From Desulfobaccales bacterium (GTDB lineage Bacteria; Desulfobacterota; Desulfobaccia; Desulfobaccales; 0-14-0-80-60-11): a DNA stretch of 64,000 nt. The position numbers and the translations under genes are program-made. The notes below the pieces were generated by a model. That model had not been told where the DNA came from. It was given only the letters and a program-made list of their open reading frames with translations, and ran no database searches. Location of the stretch: NCBI GenBank assembly GCA_037481655.1, contig JBBFLF010000014.1, positions 1 through 64,000 on the forward strand, given 5' to 3'. This document shows positions 1 through 7,570 of the stretch, piece by piece (the stretch's first letter is position 1; every line of letters begins with the position of its first letter).

Positions 1-2
1 TG

Positions 3-53
3 CGCCGCAAGCTGGAGGCCGAAGCCGCCGCCGCCGAAGCCGCCGAAGTGTAA
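3..53 (+). CDS. C-terminal end of an upstream gene (partial)
   Basis: The frame starting at base 3 is open from the window edge and ends at TAA 51-53. It encodes a short Arg/Lys then Glu/Ala-rich tail (RRKLEAEAAAAEAAEV). It lies 72 bp upstream of acsB on the same strand, so it is probably an earlier gene of the acs operon, but the fragment is too short to identify. A hairpin with a 7-bp GC stem (63-69 paired with 76-82) lies in the gap before acsB and lacks a following T-run. It may be an mRNA-stability or processing element rather than a terminator. Confidence 0.5.
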   Translation, partial: RRKLEAEAAAAEAAEV

Positions 54-125
54 GGAGACAGGGGGCCGCTTTCGGGCGGCCCTGGAGAATAATTTCCTTT
101 ACGAAAAAGGAAGGAGTGACAGAGC

Positions 126-2357
126 ATGTCGAGGATCATCATTTCGGCCGCCATCCGCGGTGCTCACAAGATCGTTAACAAATGTGCTGAGGCGCTCTAT
201 CAGGCCCGGGATAAGTATGGGGAAAACCAGGAGATCGGCTTTCCCAACACCGCCTACTATCTCCCCATCATCTACTCCCTCATGGGGGTGAAGATTGAGC
301 GCATCAAAGATGCCATCCCGGTAATGGAGCGCTGCAAATCCCTGCTGCCGCCCATTCCGGCGGAAAAACACTACCTCCCCTATCTGGGACCCGGTCTGGA
401 TGCCGGTCTGGCCACCATCATGGCCGAGGAAATTTATGAGGCTCTGCGCTACCTCACCGACCCCGGTTTTTACATCGGCGGTGAGGACGTCATTGAGAAA
501 GGTGCTGAGAAGATCTGGCTGGGCGCCGCCGAGGACACCATCTTCCGGAAGCGGGGCATCGAGTTCGTGGACGGCTCGGCCCCGGGCTTTGCCGCCATCG
601 TCGGCTCCGCCCCCTCGGTGCAGGAGGCCGTGGATCTGGTCCTGGATTACCAGAAAAAGAACCTCTACATCTTCTGCGCCGCCCGGGACATCGAAGGCAA
701 GACTTCGGTACCGGAGCAGCTTCTGGAGGCGGGCGTCCAGATCGGCTGGCCCACCCGCATCGTGCCCTTCAGCCCGGACATCTCCGGCGCCGTCTTCGCC
801 CTGGGCTTCGCCAACCGGGCCGCCATGGCCTTCGGCGGCGTCAAACCCGGGGCCGCATTGAAGATGCTCCTGTACAACAAAGACCGCATCTTCGCCTTCG
901 TCAATCCGCTGTCCACCATCTCCGATGAGTGGTATGCCAACGCCGCGGGCTGCATCAACTGGGGCTTCCCGGTCATCACCAACCAGGACATCCCCCAGAT
1001 CCTGCCCACCGGTATCTGCACCTATGAGCACGTGGTCTCCAACGTGCCCATGTCGGAGATCAGCCAGAAGTCCATCGAAGTCCGGGGCCTCAAGGTCACC
1101 GTCACTCACATTGACATCCCGGTGAACTTCGGCGCCGCCTTCGAGGGCGAGCGGGTGCGCAAGGATGACCTCTACCTCGAGTGCGGCGGCGGCAAGACCC
1201 AGGCGGTGGAGCTGGTTACCAGCAAGCGCATGGACGAGGTGGAAGACGGCAAGGTGGAGGTCATCGGCCCCGACATCCCGGATCTGCCCAAGGACAAGAT
1301 CCCGGCCCGCCTGCCCCTGGCGGTGGTGGTGGAGGTGGCCGGCCGCAACTTCCAGGCCGACTTCGAGCCCATCCTGGAGCGGCAGATCCACCACCTGGTG
1401 AACTACGCCCAGGGCATCATGCACATCGGGCAGCGGGACATCGCCTGGTACCGCATCGGCAAGGGCGCGGTGGAGAAGGGCTTCACCCTGAAGCACATCG
1501 GCGTCATCCTGCACGCCAAGTTCCACCAGGATTTCGGCGCCATCTTCGACAAGTGCCAGATCAAGATTTACACCGAGAAGGACAAGGTGGACGAAATCAC
1601 CGCCATGGCCCGCAAGGTCTACGCCGAGCGGGATGCCCGCATCGAGGGCATGACCGACGAGACCACCGAGGTCTACTACTCCTGCACCCTGTGCCAGTCC
1701 TTCGCGCCCAACCACGTGTGCGTCATCTCCCCGGAGCGCACCGGCCTGTGCGGCGCCTACAACTGGATGGACTGCAAGGCCTCCTATGAGATCAACCCCA
1801 CCGGTCCCAACCAGCCCATCCAGAAAGGGGAGACCATCGATCCCAAGCTGGGGCAGTGGAAGGGCGTCAACGAGTTCGTCTTCAAAGCCTCCCGCCAGGC
1901 AGTGTCGGCCTACAACTTCTACAGCCTGGTCTATGACCCCATGACCACCTGCGGCTGCTGCGAGTGCATCTCCGCGGTATTGCCCATGTGCAACGGCATC
2001 ATGACCGTGAACCGGGACTACACCGGTGAGACCCCCTGCGGCATGAAGTTCACCACCCTGGCGGGCGTCATCGGCGGCGGTCAGGTCACCCCCGGCTTTG
2101 TGGGCCACAGCAAATACAACATCACCCAGCGCAAGTTCATCGCCGGCGACGGCGGGCTCCTGCGTCTGGTATGGATGCCCAAGATGCTGAAAGAGGAAAT
2201 CCGGGAGCGCCTCATTAAGCGGGGTCAGGAGCTGGGCGTCCCGGATCTCATCGACCGCATCGCCGATGAGACCGTGGGGGTCACCGAGGATGAGATCCTG
2301 CCCTTCCTGCAGGAGAAGAACCATCCGGCCCTGAGCATGGAACCCATCATCGGCTAA
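126..2357 (+). CDS. acsB: Acetyl-CoA synthase catalytic subunit AcsB (CODH/ACS alpha)
   Basis: This is the acetyl-CoA synthase subunit of the Wood-Ljungdahl pathway. It condenses CO, a corrinoid-bound methyl group and CoA at the nickel A-cluster in the cytoplasm. The 743-residue length is normal for bacterial AcsB. The A-cluster ligands are all visible: C520, C523, C532 and C542 for the 4Fe-4S cube, and C609-G-C611 for the distal nickel. These six cysteines sit at a constant +14 offset from the Moorella positions as I remember them (506, 509, 518, 528, 595, 597), which makes the call very secure. The start is ATG with an AAGGAAGGA purine tract about 10 bases upstream. acsC and acsE follow on the same strand. 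The enzyme can run toward acetyl-CoA synthesis or oxidation; the sequence does not say which. Confidence 0.98.
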   Translation: MSRIIISAAIRGAHKIVNKCAEALYQARDKYGENQEIGFPNTAYYLPIIYSLMGVKIERIKDAIPVMERCKSLLPPIPAEKHYLPYLGPGLDAGLATIMAEEIYEALRYLTDPGFYIGGEDVIEKGAEKIWLGAAEDTIFRKRGIEFVDGSAPGFAAIVGSAPSVQEAVDLVLDYQKKNLYIFCAARDIEGKTSVPEQLLEAGVQIGWPTRIVPFSPDISGAVFALGFANRAAMAFGGVKPGAALKMLLYNKDRIFAFVNPLSTISDEWYANAAGCINWGFPVITNQDIPQILPTGICTYEHVVSNVPMSEISQKSIEVRGLKVTVTHIDIPVNFGAAFEGERVRKDDLYLECGGGKTQAVELVTSKRMDEVEDGKVEVIGPDIPDLPKDKIPARLPLAVVVEVAGRNFQADFEPILERQIHHLVNYAQGIMHIGQRDIAWYRIGKGAVEKGFTLKHIGVILHAKFHQDFGAIFDKCQIKIYTEKDKVDEITAMARKVYAERDARIEGMTDETTEVYYSCTLCQSFAPNHVCVISPERTGLCGAYNWMDCKASYEINPTGPNQPIQKGETIDPKLGQWKGVNEFVFKASRQAVSAYNFYSLVYDPMTTCGCCECISAVLPMCNGIMTVNRDYTGETPCGMKFTTLAGVIGGGQVTPGFVGHSKYNITQRKFIAGDGGLLRLVWMPKMLKEEIRERLIKRGQELGVPDLIDRIADETVGVTEDEILPFLQEKNHPALSMEPIIG

Positions 2358-2364
2358 GCCACCC

Positions 2365-2395
2365 GGGCCGGGGGAGCTTCTCCCGGCCCTGTTTT
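2365..2395 (+). terminator. Hairpin with short T-run between acsB and acsC
   Basis: An inverted repeat pairs GGGCCGGGGG (2365-2374) with CTCCCGGCCC (2380-2389) around a 5-base loop, with one G-T wobble. It is followed by TGTTTT. The position inside the operon suggests a partial terminator or an mRNA 3'-end stabiliser that sets the acsB:acsC ratio, rather than a full stop. Confidence 0.45.
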
Positions 2396-2475
2396 CAGCG
2401 CAGTCCCCACCCCCATGGCCGGGAGGTCAGGACCCCGGCCATGCGGGTTATCAGCCACGGATAAGGAGAGTGACG

Positions 2476-3819
2476 ATGGCGTTAACCGGAATTGAAATCT
2501 TTAAGATGCTGCCCAAAACCAACTGCAAAGAGTGCGGCTTCCCCACCTGCCTCGCCTTTGCCATGGCTTTGGCCAGCGGTAAGGCGGAACTGGCCGCCTG
2601 TCCTTATGTCTCCGACGAAGTGCGGGAAAAGCTGGCGGAAGCCTCCGCGCCGCCCATTCGCCCGGTGAAGATCGCCATGAAGGATGCCGAGAAGGTCATC
2701 GGCGGCGAACTGGTGATGTTCCGCCATGAGAAGACCTTCTTCAATCCGCCCCTCATTGCGGGCCTTCTCACCACCGCCATGAGCGACGCGCAGGTGGACG
2801 CCCAGCTGGACGCCTTTGCCAAGATGCAGTATGAGCGCGTCGGCTTGATGCTCCGGCCTGAGATGTTTGCCATCAAGGATGCCGGGGACGGGGCCAAATT
2901 CGCCGCCCTGGCCAAGAAGGTGGCGGACAAGACCGACGCCGCCATCATGCTTATGAGCGACAACGTGGACAACCTCAAGGCCGCCGCCGAGGCCATCAAG
3001 GACCGTAAGCCGGTGCTCTATGCCGCCACCGCGGCCAACGCCGAGGCCCTGGGCGCCCTGGCCAAGGAGCTGGGGGTGCCCCTGGTGGCCAAGGCCGACA
3101 ATTACGACGCCCTGGCCGAGCTCTCCACCAAGCTCACCGGCATGGGTCTCAAGGACCTCATCCTGGACAGCGGCGCCCGCACCATCAAGCAGGCCTTCCA
3201 GGACCAGGTGGTCATCCGCCGGGCCGCCCTGGGGCCCAAATTCCGGCCCTTCGGCTTCCCCACCGTCACTTTCCCCTGTGAGATGACCGACGATCCCATG
3301 AAGGAGATCGCCTACGCCGCCACCTTCATCGCCAAATACGGCGGCATCGTGGTGCTCTCCAGCCTGGAGCCGCACCGGGTCTTCCCGCTTCTCTTGCAGC
3401 GGCTGAACATTTACACCGACCCGCAGAAGCCCATGATCGTCACCCAGGGCATCTACCCCATCAACAACCCGGACGAGAATTCGCCCATTGCCATCACTAC
3501 CAACTTCGCCCTCACCTACTTCATCGTCTCCGGCGAGATCGAGGGCAGCAAGGTGCCCACCTGGTTGTTGATCAAGGATACCGAGGGTCTGTCGGTCATG
3601 ACCGCCTGGGCGGCGGGCAAGTTCTCCGGGGACGACGTGGGTCAGTTCGTCAAAAAGTCCGGCATCACCGAGAAGGCCAAGACCCGCACCCTGATCATCC
3701 CCGGGTATGCTGCGGCCATCAGCGGCGACCTGGAAGAGGAACTGCCCGACTGGAAGATCCTCATCGGGCCCCGGGAGGCCTCCCATATCCCGGCCTTCCT
3801 GAAGTCCTTGCAGCAGTAG
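2476..3819 (+). CDS. acsC: Corrinoid/iron-sulfur protein large subunit AcsC
   Basis: AcsC is the large subunit of the corrinoid iron-sulfur protein, which carries the methyl group from methyl-tetrahydrofolate to AcsB. The N-terminal Fes domain has the 4Fe-4S ligands C17, C20, C25 and C42, exactly the spacing expected in this family. A TIM-barrel and a C-terminal cobamide-binding domain make up the rest (about residues 60-447). I place the start at ATG 2476 (MALTGIEIF), preceded by AAGGAG with good spacing. A GTG at 2470 would add two residues and overlaps the ribosome-binding region. The partner subunit AcsD is not next to it: acsE follows instead. Confidence 0.96.
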   Translation: MALTGIEIFKMLPKTNCKECGFPTCLAFAMALASGKAELAACPYVSDEVREKLAEASAPPIRPVKIAMKDAEKVIGGELVMFRHEKTFFNPPLIAGLLTTAMSDAQVDAQLDAFAKMQYERVGLMLRPEMFAIKDAGDGAKFAALAKKVADKTDAAIMLMSDNVDNLKAAAEAIKDRKPVLYAATAANAEALGALAKELGVPLVAKADNYDALAELSTKLTGMGLKDLILDSGARTIKQAFQDQVVIRRAALGPKFRPFGFPTVTFPCEMTDDPMKEIAYAATFIAKYGGIVVLSSLEPHRVFPLLLQRLNIYTDPQKPMIVTQGIYPINNPDENSPIAITTNFALTYFIVSGEIEGSKVPTWLLIKDTEGLSVMTAWAAGKFSGDDVGQFVKKSGITEKAKTRTLIIPGYAAAISGDLEEELPDWKILIGPREASHIPAFLKSLQQ

Positions 3820-3895
3820 TGGGGACTCCAGCACCGGCACCACGTCAGGGGGCCGTGTCGGCCTCCTGGCGCATCCTGTAAAGAGAGGTCACCCT

Positions 3896-4786
3896 ATGAG
3901 CAAATTCTACCGCATCGGCGAAAACCTGAATGTGGTGACAAAGAAATACGGTCAGGCCATGAAGGACCGGGACCCCAAGCCGCTGCAGGAGCTGGCCCTG
4001 CAGGAGGCCGAAAAAGGGGTGGATTACATTGACGTCAACATCGGTCCGGCCCGCAAGGGCGGCGAAGAGCTGATGGAGTGGATCGTCAAGATCATCCAGG
4101 AGGTGGTGCCCAACATCCCCCTGGCCCTGGACACCTCCAACATCGCCGCCATGGAGGCGGGGCTTCGGGTTCACAAAGGCCGGGCCCTCATCAACTCCAT
4201 CATGGCCCGTCCCGAGCGCATGGACGCCATGATGCCCCTGGTGAAGAAATACGACGCTGACATGATCGGCCTCCTGTGGGGGCCGGAAGGCATGCCCCGG
4301 GATGAGCACGAGCGGGGCATGCTCACCGCCGAGATTCTGGCCAAGGCGGCGGAGTATGACATCGAAAACGAGCGCATCTGGTTTGACCCCATCATCGCGC
4401 CCTTGAACATCCAGCAGCCCCAGCTCATCAGCGTGCTGGAATACATGAAGATGCTCCCCGACATGGCGCCGGGGGCCAAATCCACCTGCGGCCTTTCCAA
4501 CTCCAGCAATGGCGTGCCGGAGCACCTCAGGCCCATCATCAACCGCACCTACGTCATCATGCTGCAGCGCTACGGCATGGTCTCCGCCATCGTGGACGCT
4601 TTTGATGACGAGCTCCGGGATGTGGTGGACGGCAAGAAACCCGAGGCGGTGAAGGTGGTCTACGACATCATGGACGGCAAACCCGTGGACATCCCCTCTC
4701 TCCCCAAGGACCTGCAGAACTACGCCAAGACCGCCCGGGTGATCCTGGGCCAGGTGCTGTTCTCGGATTCCTGGCTGGAGATTTGA
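3896..4786 (+). CDS. acsE: Methyl-THF:corrinoid/iron-sulfur protein methyltransferase AcsE
   Basis: This cytoplasmic TIM-barrel enzyme moves the methyl group of methyl-tetrahydrofolate to the cobalt of the corrinoid protein. At 296 residues it is somewhat longer than the Moorella enzyme (about 262). D79, N100, D164 and N202 fall where the family has its pterin-binding residues (D75, N96, D160, N199 in Moorella), within the motifs LALDTSN, ALINS, WFDPI and GLSNSSN. The ribosome-binding site is AGAGAGGT, eight bases before ATG. It is the last gene of the visible acs operon. AcsD is related in fold but its N-terminus differs clearly, so I favour AcsE. A more general cobalamin-dependent methyltransferase is the only realistic alternative. 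Confidence 0.9.
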   Translation: MSKFYRIGENLNVVTKKYGQAMKDRDPKPLQELALQEAEKGVDYIDVNIGPARKGGEELMEWIVKIIQEVVPNIPLALDTSNIAAMEAGLRVHKGRALINSIMARPERMDAMMPLVKKYDADMIGLLWGPEGMPRDEHERGMLTAEILAKAAEYDIENERIWFDPIIAPLNIQQPQLISVLEYMKMLPDMAPGAKSTCGLSNSSNGVPEHLRPIINRTYVIMLQRYGMVSAIVDAFDDELRDVVDGKKPEAVKVVYDIMDGKPVDIPSLPKDLQNYAKTARVILGQVLFSDSWLEI

Positions 4787-4833
4787 GGAAAGCGATGGGG
4801 GGGATTGTTCCGTCCGCCCCCGAGATTGTCAGG

Positions 4834-4873
4834 AGGGAGGCCAGAAGCCTTGAGCGCTGGCCTCCTTCTTTCT
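4834..4873 (+). terminator. Rho-independent terminator of the acs operon
   Basis: A perfect 9-bp inverted repeat, GGAGGCCAG (4836-4844) and CTGGCCTCC (4857-4865), encloses a 12-base loop and is followed by TTCTTTCTT. It lies 50 bp past the acsE stop codon and reads on the + strand. The next gene is on the opposite strand, which fits an operon end. Confidence 0.85.
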
Positions 4874-4895
4874 TATAATCTCAAGTCCCGCTGGC

Positions 4896-5162
4896 TCAGA
4901 CCGGCTTCCCTATGCCAGCCGCCAGCAAATCTTCTCGGGTGACGGCCCCCCGCTTGCAGCACTCCAGCAATTTCCCCTCTACTGCCACCGCGGGCACCGC
5001 GGTAACGCCATACCGTCTGGCCGCCTCAACCCCTTCCCCCTGATTCAGGTTGTAGATGATGACGTCACAAGTGGGGCACGCACTGGACTTGACTAAATCC
5101 ACCAGGCCGGCGCAAACCGGGCAACCCGCAGTAAAGACCTCCACCTTTCTCTTGTGCATCAT
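4896..5162 (-). CDS. Small thioredoxin-fold protein with two CxxC motifs
   Basis: This 88-residue protein matches the size of minimal glutaredoxin/thioredoxin-like domains. It shows beta-CPVC-alpha-beta architecture with a redox pair C14-P-V-C17, a second pair C29-P-T-C32, a cis-proline-like AVPAVAV segment near residue 56, and a CC pair near residue 67. The start overlaps the merR stop codon (TAATG), so the two genes are translationally coupled. AAAGGAGG lies inside the end of merR. Family members are thiol-disulfide exchange proteins. Pairing with a mercury-type MerR suggests a role in metal or oxidant handling, which is inference. It could also serve as an Hg-binding shuttle. Confidence 0.75.
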   Translation of the reverse strand: MMHKRKVEVFTAGCPVCAGLVDLVKSSACPTCDVIIYNLNQGEGVEAARRYGVTAVPAVAVEGKLLECCKRGAVTREDLLAAGIGKPV

Positions 5163-5581
5163 TATTTTCCTCCTTTAACTTGATTGCGTTCCAGCCGCTC
5201 CCATATGGGGCACAATGCCAAGCCGCCTTCTCCTGGACACTTTTGGATCAGCTCCTGGAGAACTTCTTTGATATCATTCAAGGCCGTTATTTTCCTTTCA
5301 ATTTCCGCAAGTTTGCGCTGGGTCACGGCAAGCATCCGGGAGCAGGAGATGGCCTCGGCATTAGCCAAAGCCAGGAGTTCCTGGATTTCCCGAAGGGTAA
5401 ACCCCAACCTCTGGGCCCGCTTGATGAAGCGGATTTTTAGGATGGCCTCGGGCGGATATTTCCGGTAGCCTTCCGCTGGCCGGGGCGGTAAGGGAAGAAG
5501 CCCGCGGCGCTGATAGTAGCGGATGGTCTCCACTCGTACCCCCGCAGCCCTCGCCAGCGCGCCGATAGTGAGCTCTTTCAT
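5162..5581 (-). CDS. MerR-family regulator with mercury-type metal site
   Basis: The 139-residue protein has the MerR winged helix at the N-terminus (LTIGALARAAGVRVETIRYY) and a long dimerisation helix. C80, C115 and C124 are spaced 35 and 9 residues apart, the same spacing as the Hg(II) ligands of Tn501 MerR (C82, C117, C126). The last two lie in QKCPGEGGLALCPI. Mercury, or another thiophilic ion, is therefore the likely effector. It is first in a two-gene operon with the CxxC protein and has its own MerR-type promoter upstream. No merA, merT or merP is visible nearby, so this is a mercury-type sensor governing a redox protein. The start ATG has a GGGAGG just upstream. Confidence 0.9.
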   Translation of the reverse strand: MKELTIGALARAAGVRVETIRYYQRRGLLPLPPRPAEGYRKYPPEAILKIRFIKRAQRLGFTLREIQELLALANAEAISCSRMLAVTQRKLAEIERKITALNDIKEVLQELIQKCPGEGGLALCPIWERLERNQVKGGK

Positions 5582-5597
5582 TTCCCTCCCTGTTTAA

Positions 5598-5629
5598 TAG
5601 ATAAGGTCTGTACCATAGTGCCGTGTCAA
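5598..5629 (-). promoter_or_regulatory. MerR-type promoter with long spacer and imperfect dyad
   Basis: Reading the minus strand, TTGACA (5624-5629) is followed by a 19-20 bp spacer and a -10 of TTATCT or TATCTA (5598-5604). The spacer holds an imperfect dyad, CGGCAC-TATG-GTACAG. An over-long spacer filled by a dyad is the signature of MerR-activated promoters. Its position just upstream of the merR start implies autoregulation of both genes. Confidence 0.7.
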
Positions 5630-5725
5630 GACGGGGCTCTCTGAAAAAAATTTTCTGATACCAGGGATCCGGGTCATTTGCGCAGAGGTTGTTGGACGGC
5701 GGGGATGTCCGATGGGGTAGCGGGT

Positions 5726-6217
5726 TTACTGCCGCTGAGCCCCCCTCTTTCCCATGCACAACGCCAAGGCCAGGGCCACGGCTTCCTGGGGGGAGGCGGC
5801 CCGCCGGAGGCCGGGCAGATCCCAGTCCACCGCCAGGGCGATAACCGGCTTTCCCAGCTTCAGCCCGATGGCCGCCTCGGAGATGGTGCCGTAGCCGCCG
5901 CCCACAGCAATGAGGGCCTCCGCGGCGTGGGCGATGATCATGTTGCGGGCGTGCCCCAGGTTGGTGGGCAGGCAGTAGGTGAGATGGGGGTTGGCCTGGC
6001 GGCGGTCAGGGCCGGGAAGGATGCCGATGCTCACCCCGCCGGCCTCGGTCGCGCCTTGGGCGGCGGCGGCCATCACTCCCCCCAGTCCCCCGCACAGCAC
6101 CACCGCCCCGGCCTGGGCGATTAAGCGGCCCACCTCCCGGGCCAGGGCCAGAAGCTGCGGGCCGGCCTCACCGGCCCCGATGACCGCCACATAGCATTTG
6201 TGGTAACCGCGGCTCAT
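5726..6217 (-). CDS. LOG-family / TIGR00725-type Rossmann protein
   Basis: This is a 163-residue Rossmann-fold protein of the SLOG/LOG superfamily, seen from the N-terminal AVIGAGEAG strand-loop, the VLCGGLGGVM motif, a DRRQANPHL stretch and the GGGYGTISE motif that replaces the PGGxGTxxE of lysine decarboxylase-like LOG enzymes. Relatives bind nucleotides. Some LOG enzymes release cytokinin-type bases, but the function of this short subgroup is not established. I use the ATG at 6217 (MSRGYHK), which has an AAAGGGA upstream; an upstream ATG at 6283 would add a non-conserved, low-complexity leader. It lies divergent from the M48 gene. Confidence 0.75.
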   Translation of the reverse strand: MSRGYHKCYVAVIGAGEAGPQLLALAREVGRLIAQAGAVVLCGGLGGVMAAAAQGATEAGGVSIGILPGPDRRQANPHLTYCLPTNLGHARNMIIAHAAEALIAVGGGYGTISEAAIGLKLGKPVIALAVDWDLPGLRRAASPQEAVALALALCMGKRGAQRQ

Positions 6218-6535
6218 GTCCGTCCCTTTCCTTTCCCGCTTCTTAGCCTTATGTTGAGACCAAGGGGCCCCCGCCTCTCCCACAAAGTCCTCCCCCGCCG
6301 CCCCCCCCAGGGCTCAGGGAGGGGGCCAGGAGACACCCTTTTTTCGGCCTTTTCTCGGCTATTCTCATCAGCCCGATTTTAGAGGAAAATGGGGCTAAGG
6401 GGTTTGGAGCTTCACAAAATTCGGTTTTCGGCACTCTAAGCCTTAGGGGTTCTGCGGCCAGGGTTGCCAGTTTTTCGGCCCCCCGCCCCCGGCTCGACGC
6501 CGCCCGTTGCCAGGTCCATCATGCCGCGCGGGGAT
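6218..6535. other. Divergent intergenic region, no gene seen
   Basis: This 318-bp gap separates the divergent LOG and M48 genes, so it should hold both promoters, but no confident -35/-10 pair stands out. It contains C-rich and G-rich tracts (6280-6335) that can pair imperfectly and look like a worn copy of the hairpin element found at 7435, 9555 and 61119. Short open frames here have no coding character. Confidence 0.4.
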
Positions 6536-7417
6536 ATGACAATGAGGCCTCGTTCTTTGCTGGCGATTTTTCCGCTGTTGATGCTGCTAACGGCTTGGGG
6601 CTGCAGCACCGTGCCCTATACCGGCCGCACCCAGGTGCTCATGGTCTCCCAGGACCAGGAACTGCGCTTGGGGTATCAGGCCTTCGAACAGATTAAATAC
6701 CGCTCCCGCCCCGCCCGGGACCCCCGCATGCAGGAGGCGGTGCAAAGGGTGGGCCAGCGCCTGGCCCAGGCCGCCGGCCGGCCGGATTTCCGCTGGGAGT
6801 TTGTGGTCATTGAGGACCCAAGCCCCAATGCTTTCTGCCTGCCTGGCGGCAAGGTGGGAGTGTACTCGGGCCTGTTCCGCTACCTGAAAAACGACGCCGA
6901 CCTGGCCACCGTCCTCAGCCACGAAACCGCCCACGTCCTGGCCCGCCACGCCGGAGAGCGCCTCAGCCACAACATGCTGGCCCAGATGGGGGGCACCGGC
7001 CTCAACGTGGCCCTGGCCGGCATGGGAGCCGCGCCCGGAGCCGGCCAGCTCGCCATGCTGGGCTACGGGCTGGGCACCCAAATGGGCCTCTTGCTCCCCT
7101 ACAGCCGCAAACAGGAATTCGAGGCGGACCGCATCGGCCTCATCCTCATGGCCAAGGCGGGTTATGACCCCGCTTTGGGCGTGGACTTCTGGAAGCGCTT
7201 CGCCCAGGCTAAGGGCGACCGGGCCCGGCTGCCGGCCTTCATCTCCACCCACCCGGCGGACGCCGACCGCATCCGCAACCTGGAAGCGGGCCTGGCCGAA
7301 GCCCGGCGCTACTACCAGGCCCCGGCGGAGGTGCGGGACTACGCCGCCATGCCCCCCTCCCCTCCCACCCCCTGGCAGGGCCATCGCAACACGGCCAGGC
7401 CGGCCGCCACCAAATAA
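6536..7417 (+). CDS. M48-family zinc metalloprotease, lipoprotein
   Basis: This is a periplasmic, lipid-anchored M48 peptidase of the BepA/LoiP type, involved in general envelope protein quality control. The N-terminus has a charged start, a hydrophobic segment (residues 8-20) and a lipobox-like AWGC at C23. The catalytic motif H129-E-T-A-H133 and the third zinc ligand E196 in EFEADRIG are intact. Length (293 residues) fits the single-domain family without TPR repeats. The upstream frame is open to 6464, but ATG 6536 gives the best signal peptide; no strong ribosome-binding site is visible for any candidate. The C-terminal 25 residues are Pro-rich. The gene converges on selB with a palindromic element between them. 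Confidence 0.9.
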   Translation: MTMRPRSLLAIFPLLMLLTAWGCSTVPYTGRTQVLMVSQDQELRLGYQAFEQIKYRSRPARDPRMQEAVQRVGQRLAQAAGRPDFRWEFVVIEDPSPNAFCLPGGKVGVYSGLFRYLKNDADLATVLSHETAHVLARHAGERLSHNMLAQMGGTGLNVALAGMGAAPGAGQLAMLGYGLGTQMGLLLPYSRKQEFEADRIGLILMAKAGYDPALGVDFWKRFAQAKGDRARLPAFISTHPADADRIRNLEAGLAEARRYYQAPAEVRDYAAMPPSPPTPWQGHRNTARPAATK

Positions 7418-7434
7418 TCAGCAGGCAAGATGAT

Positions 7435-7568
7435 TTGAGGGGAGGGCCGGGGGACCGGTGGTCCCCCGCCCTCCCCTCAAGCACCCCACCCAACCCCCTT
7501 TAAGGGGTTGGGGGAGAGGGTCTGGGAGAGGGGGCAGGGGTTCCCCGACCCCTGGCCCCCTCTCCCAG
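7435..7568. repeat. Three-hairpin palindromic element, copy 1
   Basis: Three consecutive inverted repeats fill the gap between the convergent M48 and selB genes. Hairpin A is 7435-7480 (21-bp arms with one bulged base). Hairpin B is 7489-7512 (CCCAACCCC and GGGGTTGGG around CTTTAA). Hairpin C is 7522-7568 (about 20-bp arms). The same order and similar sequences recur at 9555 and 61119. It may serve as a bidirectional transcription stop here. It could be a REP/BIME-like or MITE-like family. Confidence 0.8.
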
Positions 7569-7570
7569 AC

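Noticed and set aside
99-2324. Very long minus-strand frame antisense to acsB
   Set aside because: It is the mirror of a high-GC gene. The product is low-complexity Gly/Leu/His-rich and acsB has all catalytic residues.
2482-3843. Long minus-strand frame antisense to acsC
   Set aside because: Shadow frame of a conserved gene with four iron-sulfur cysteines on the + strand.
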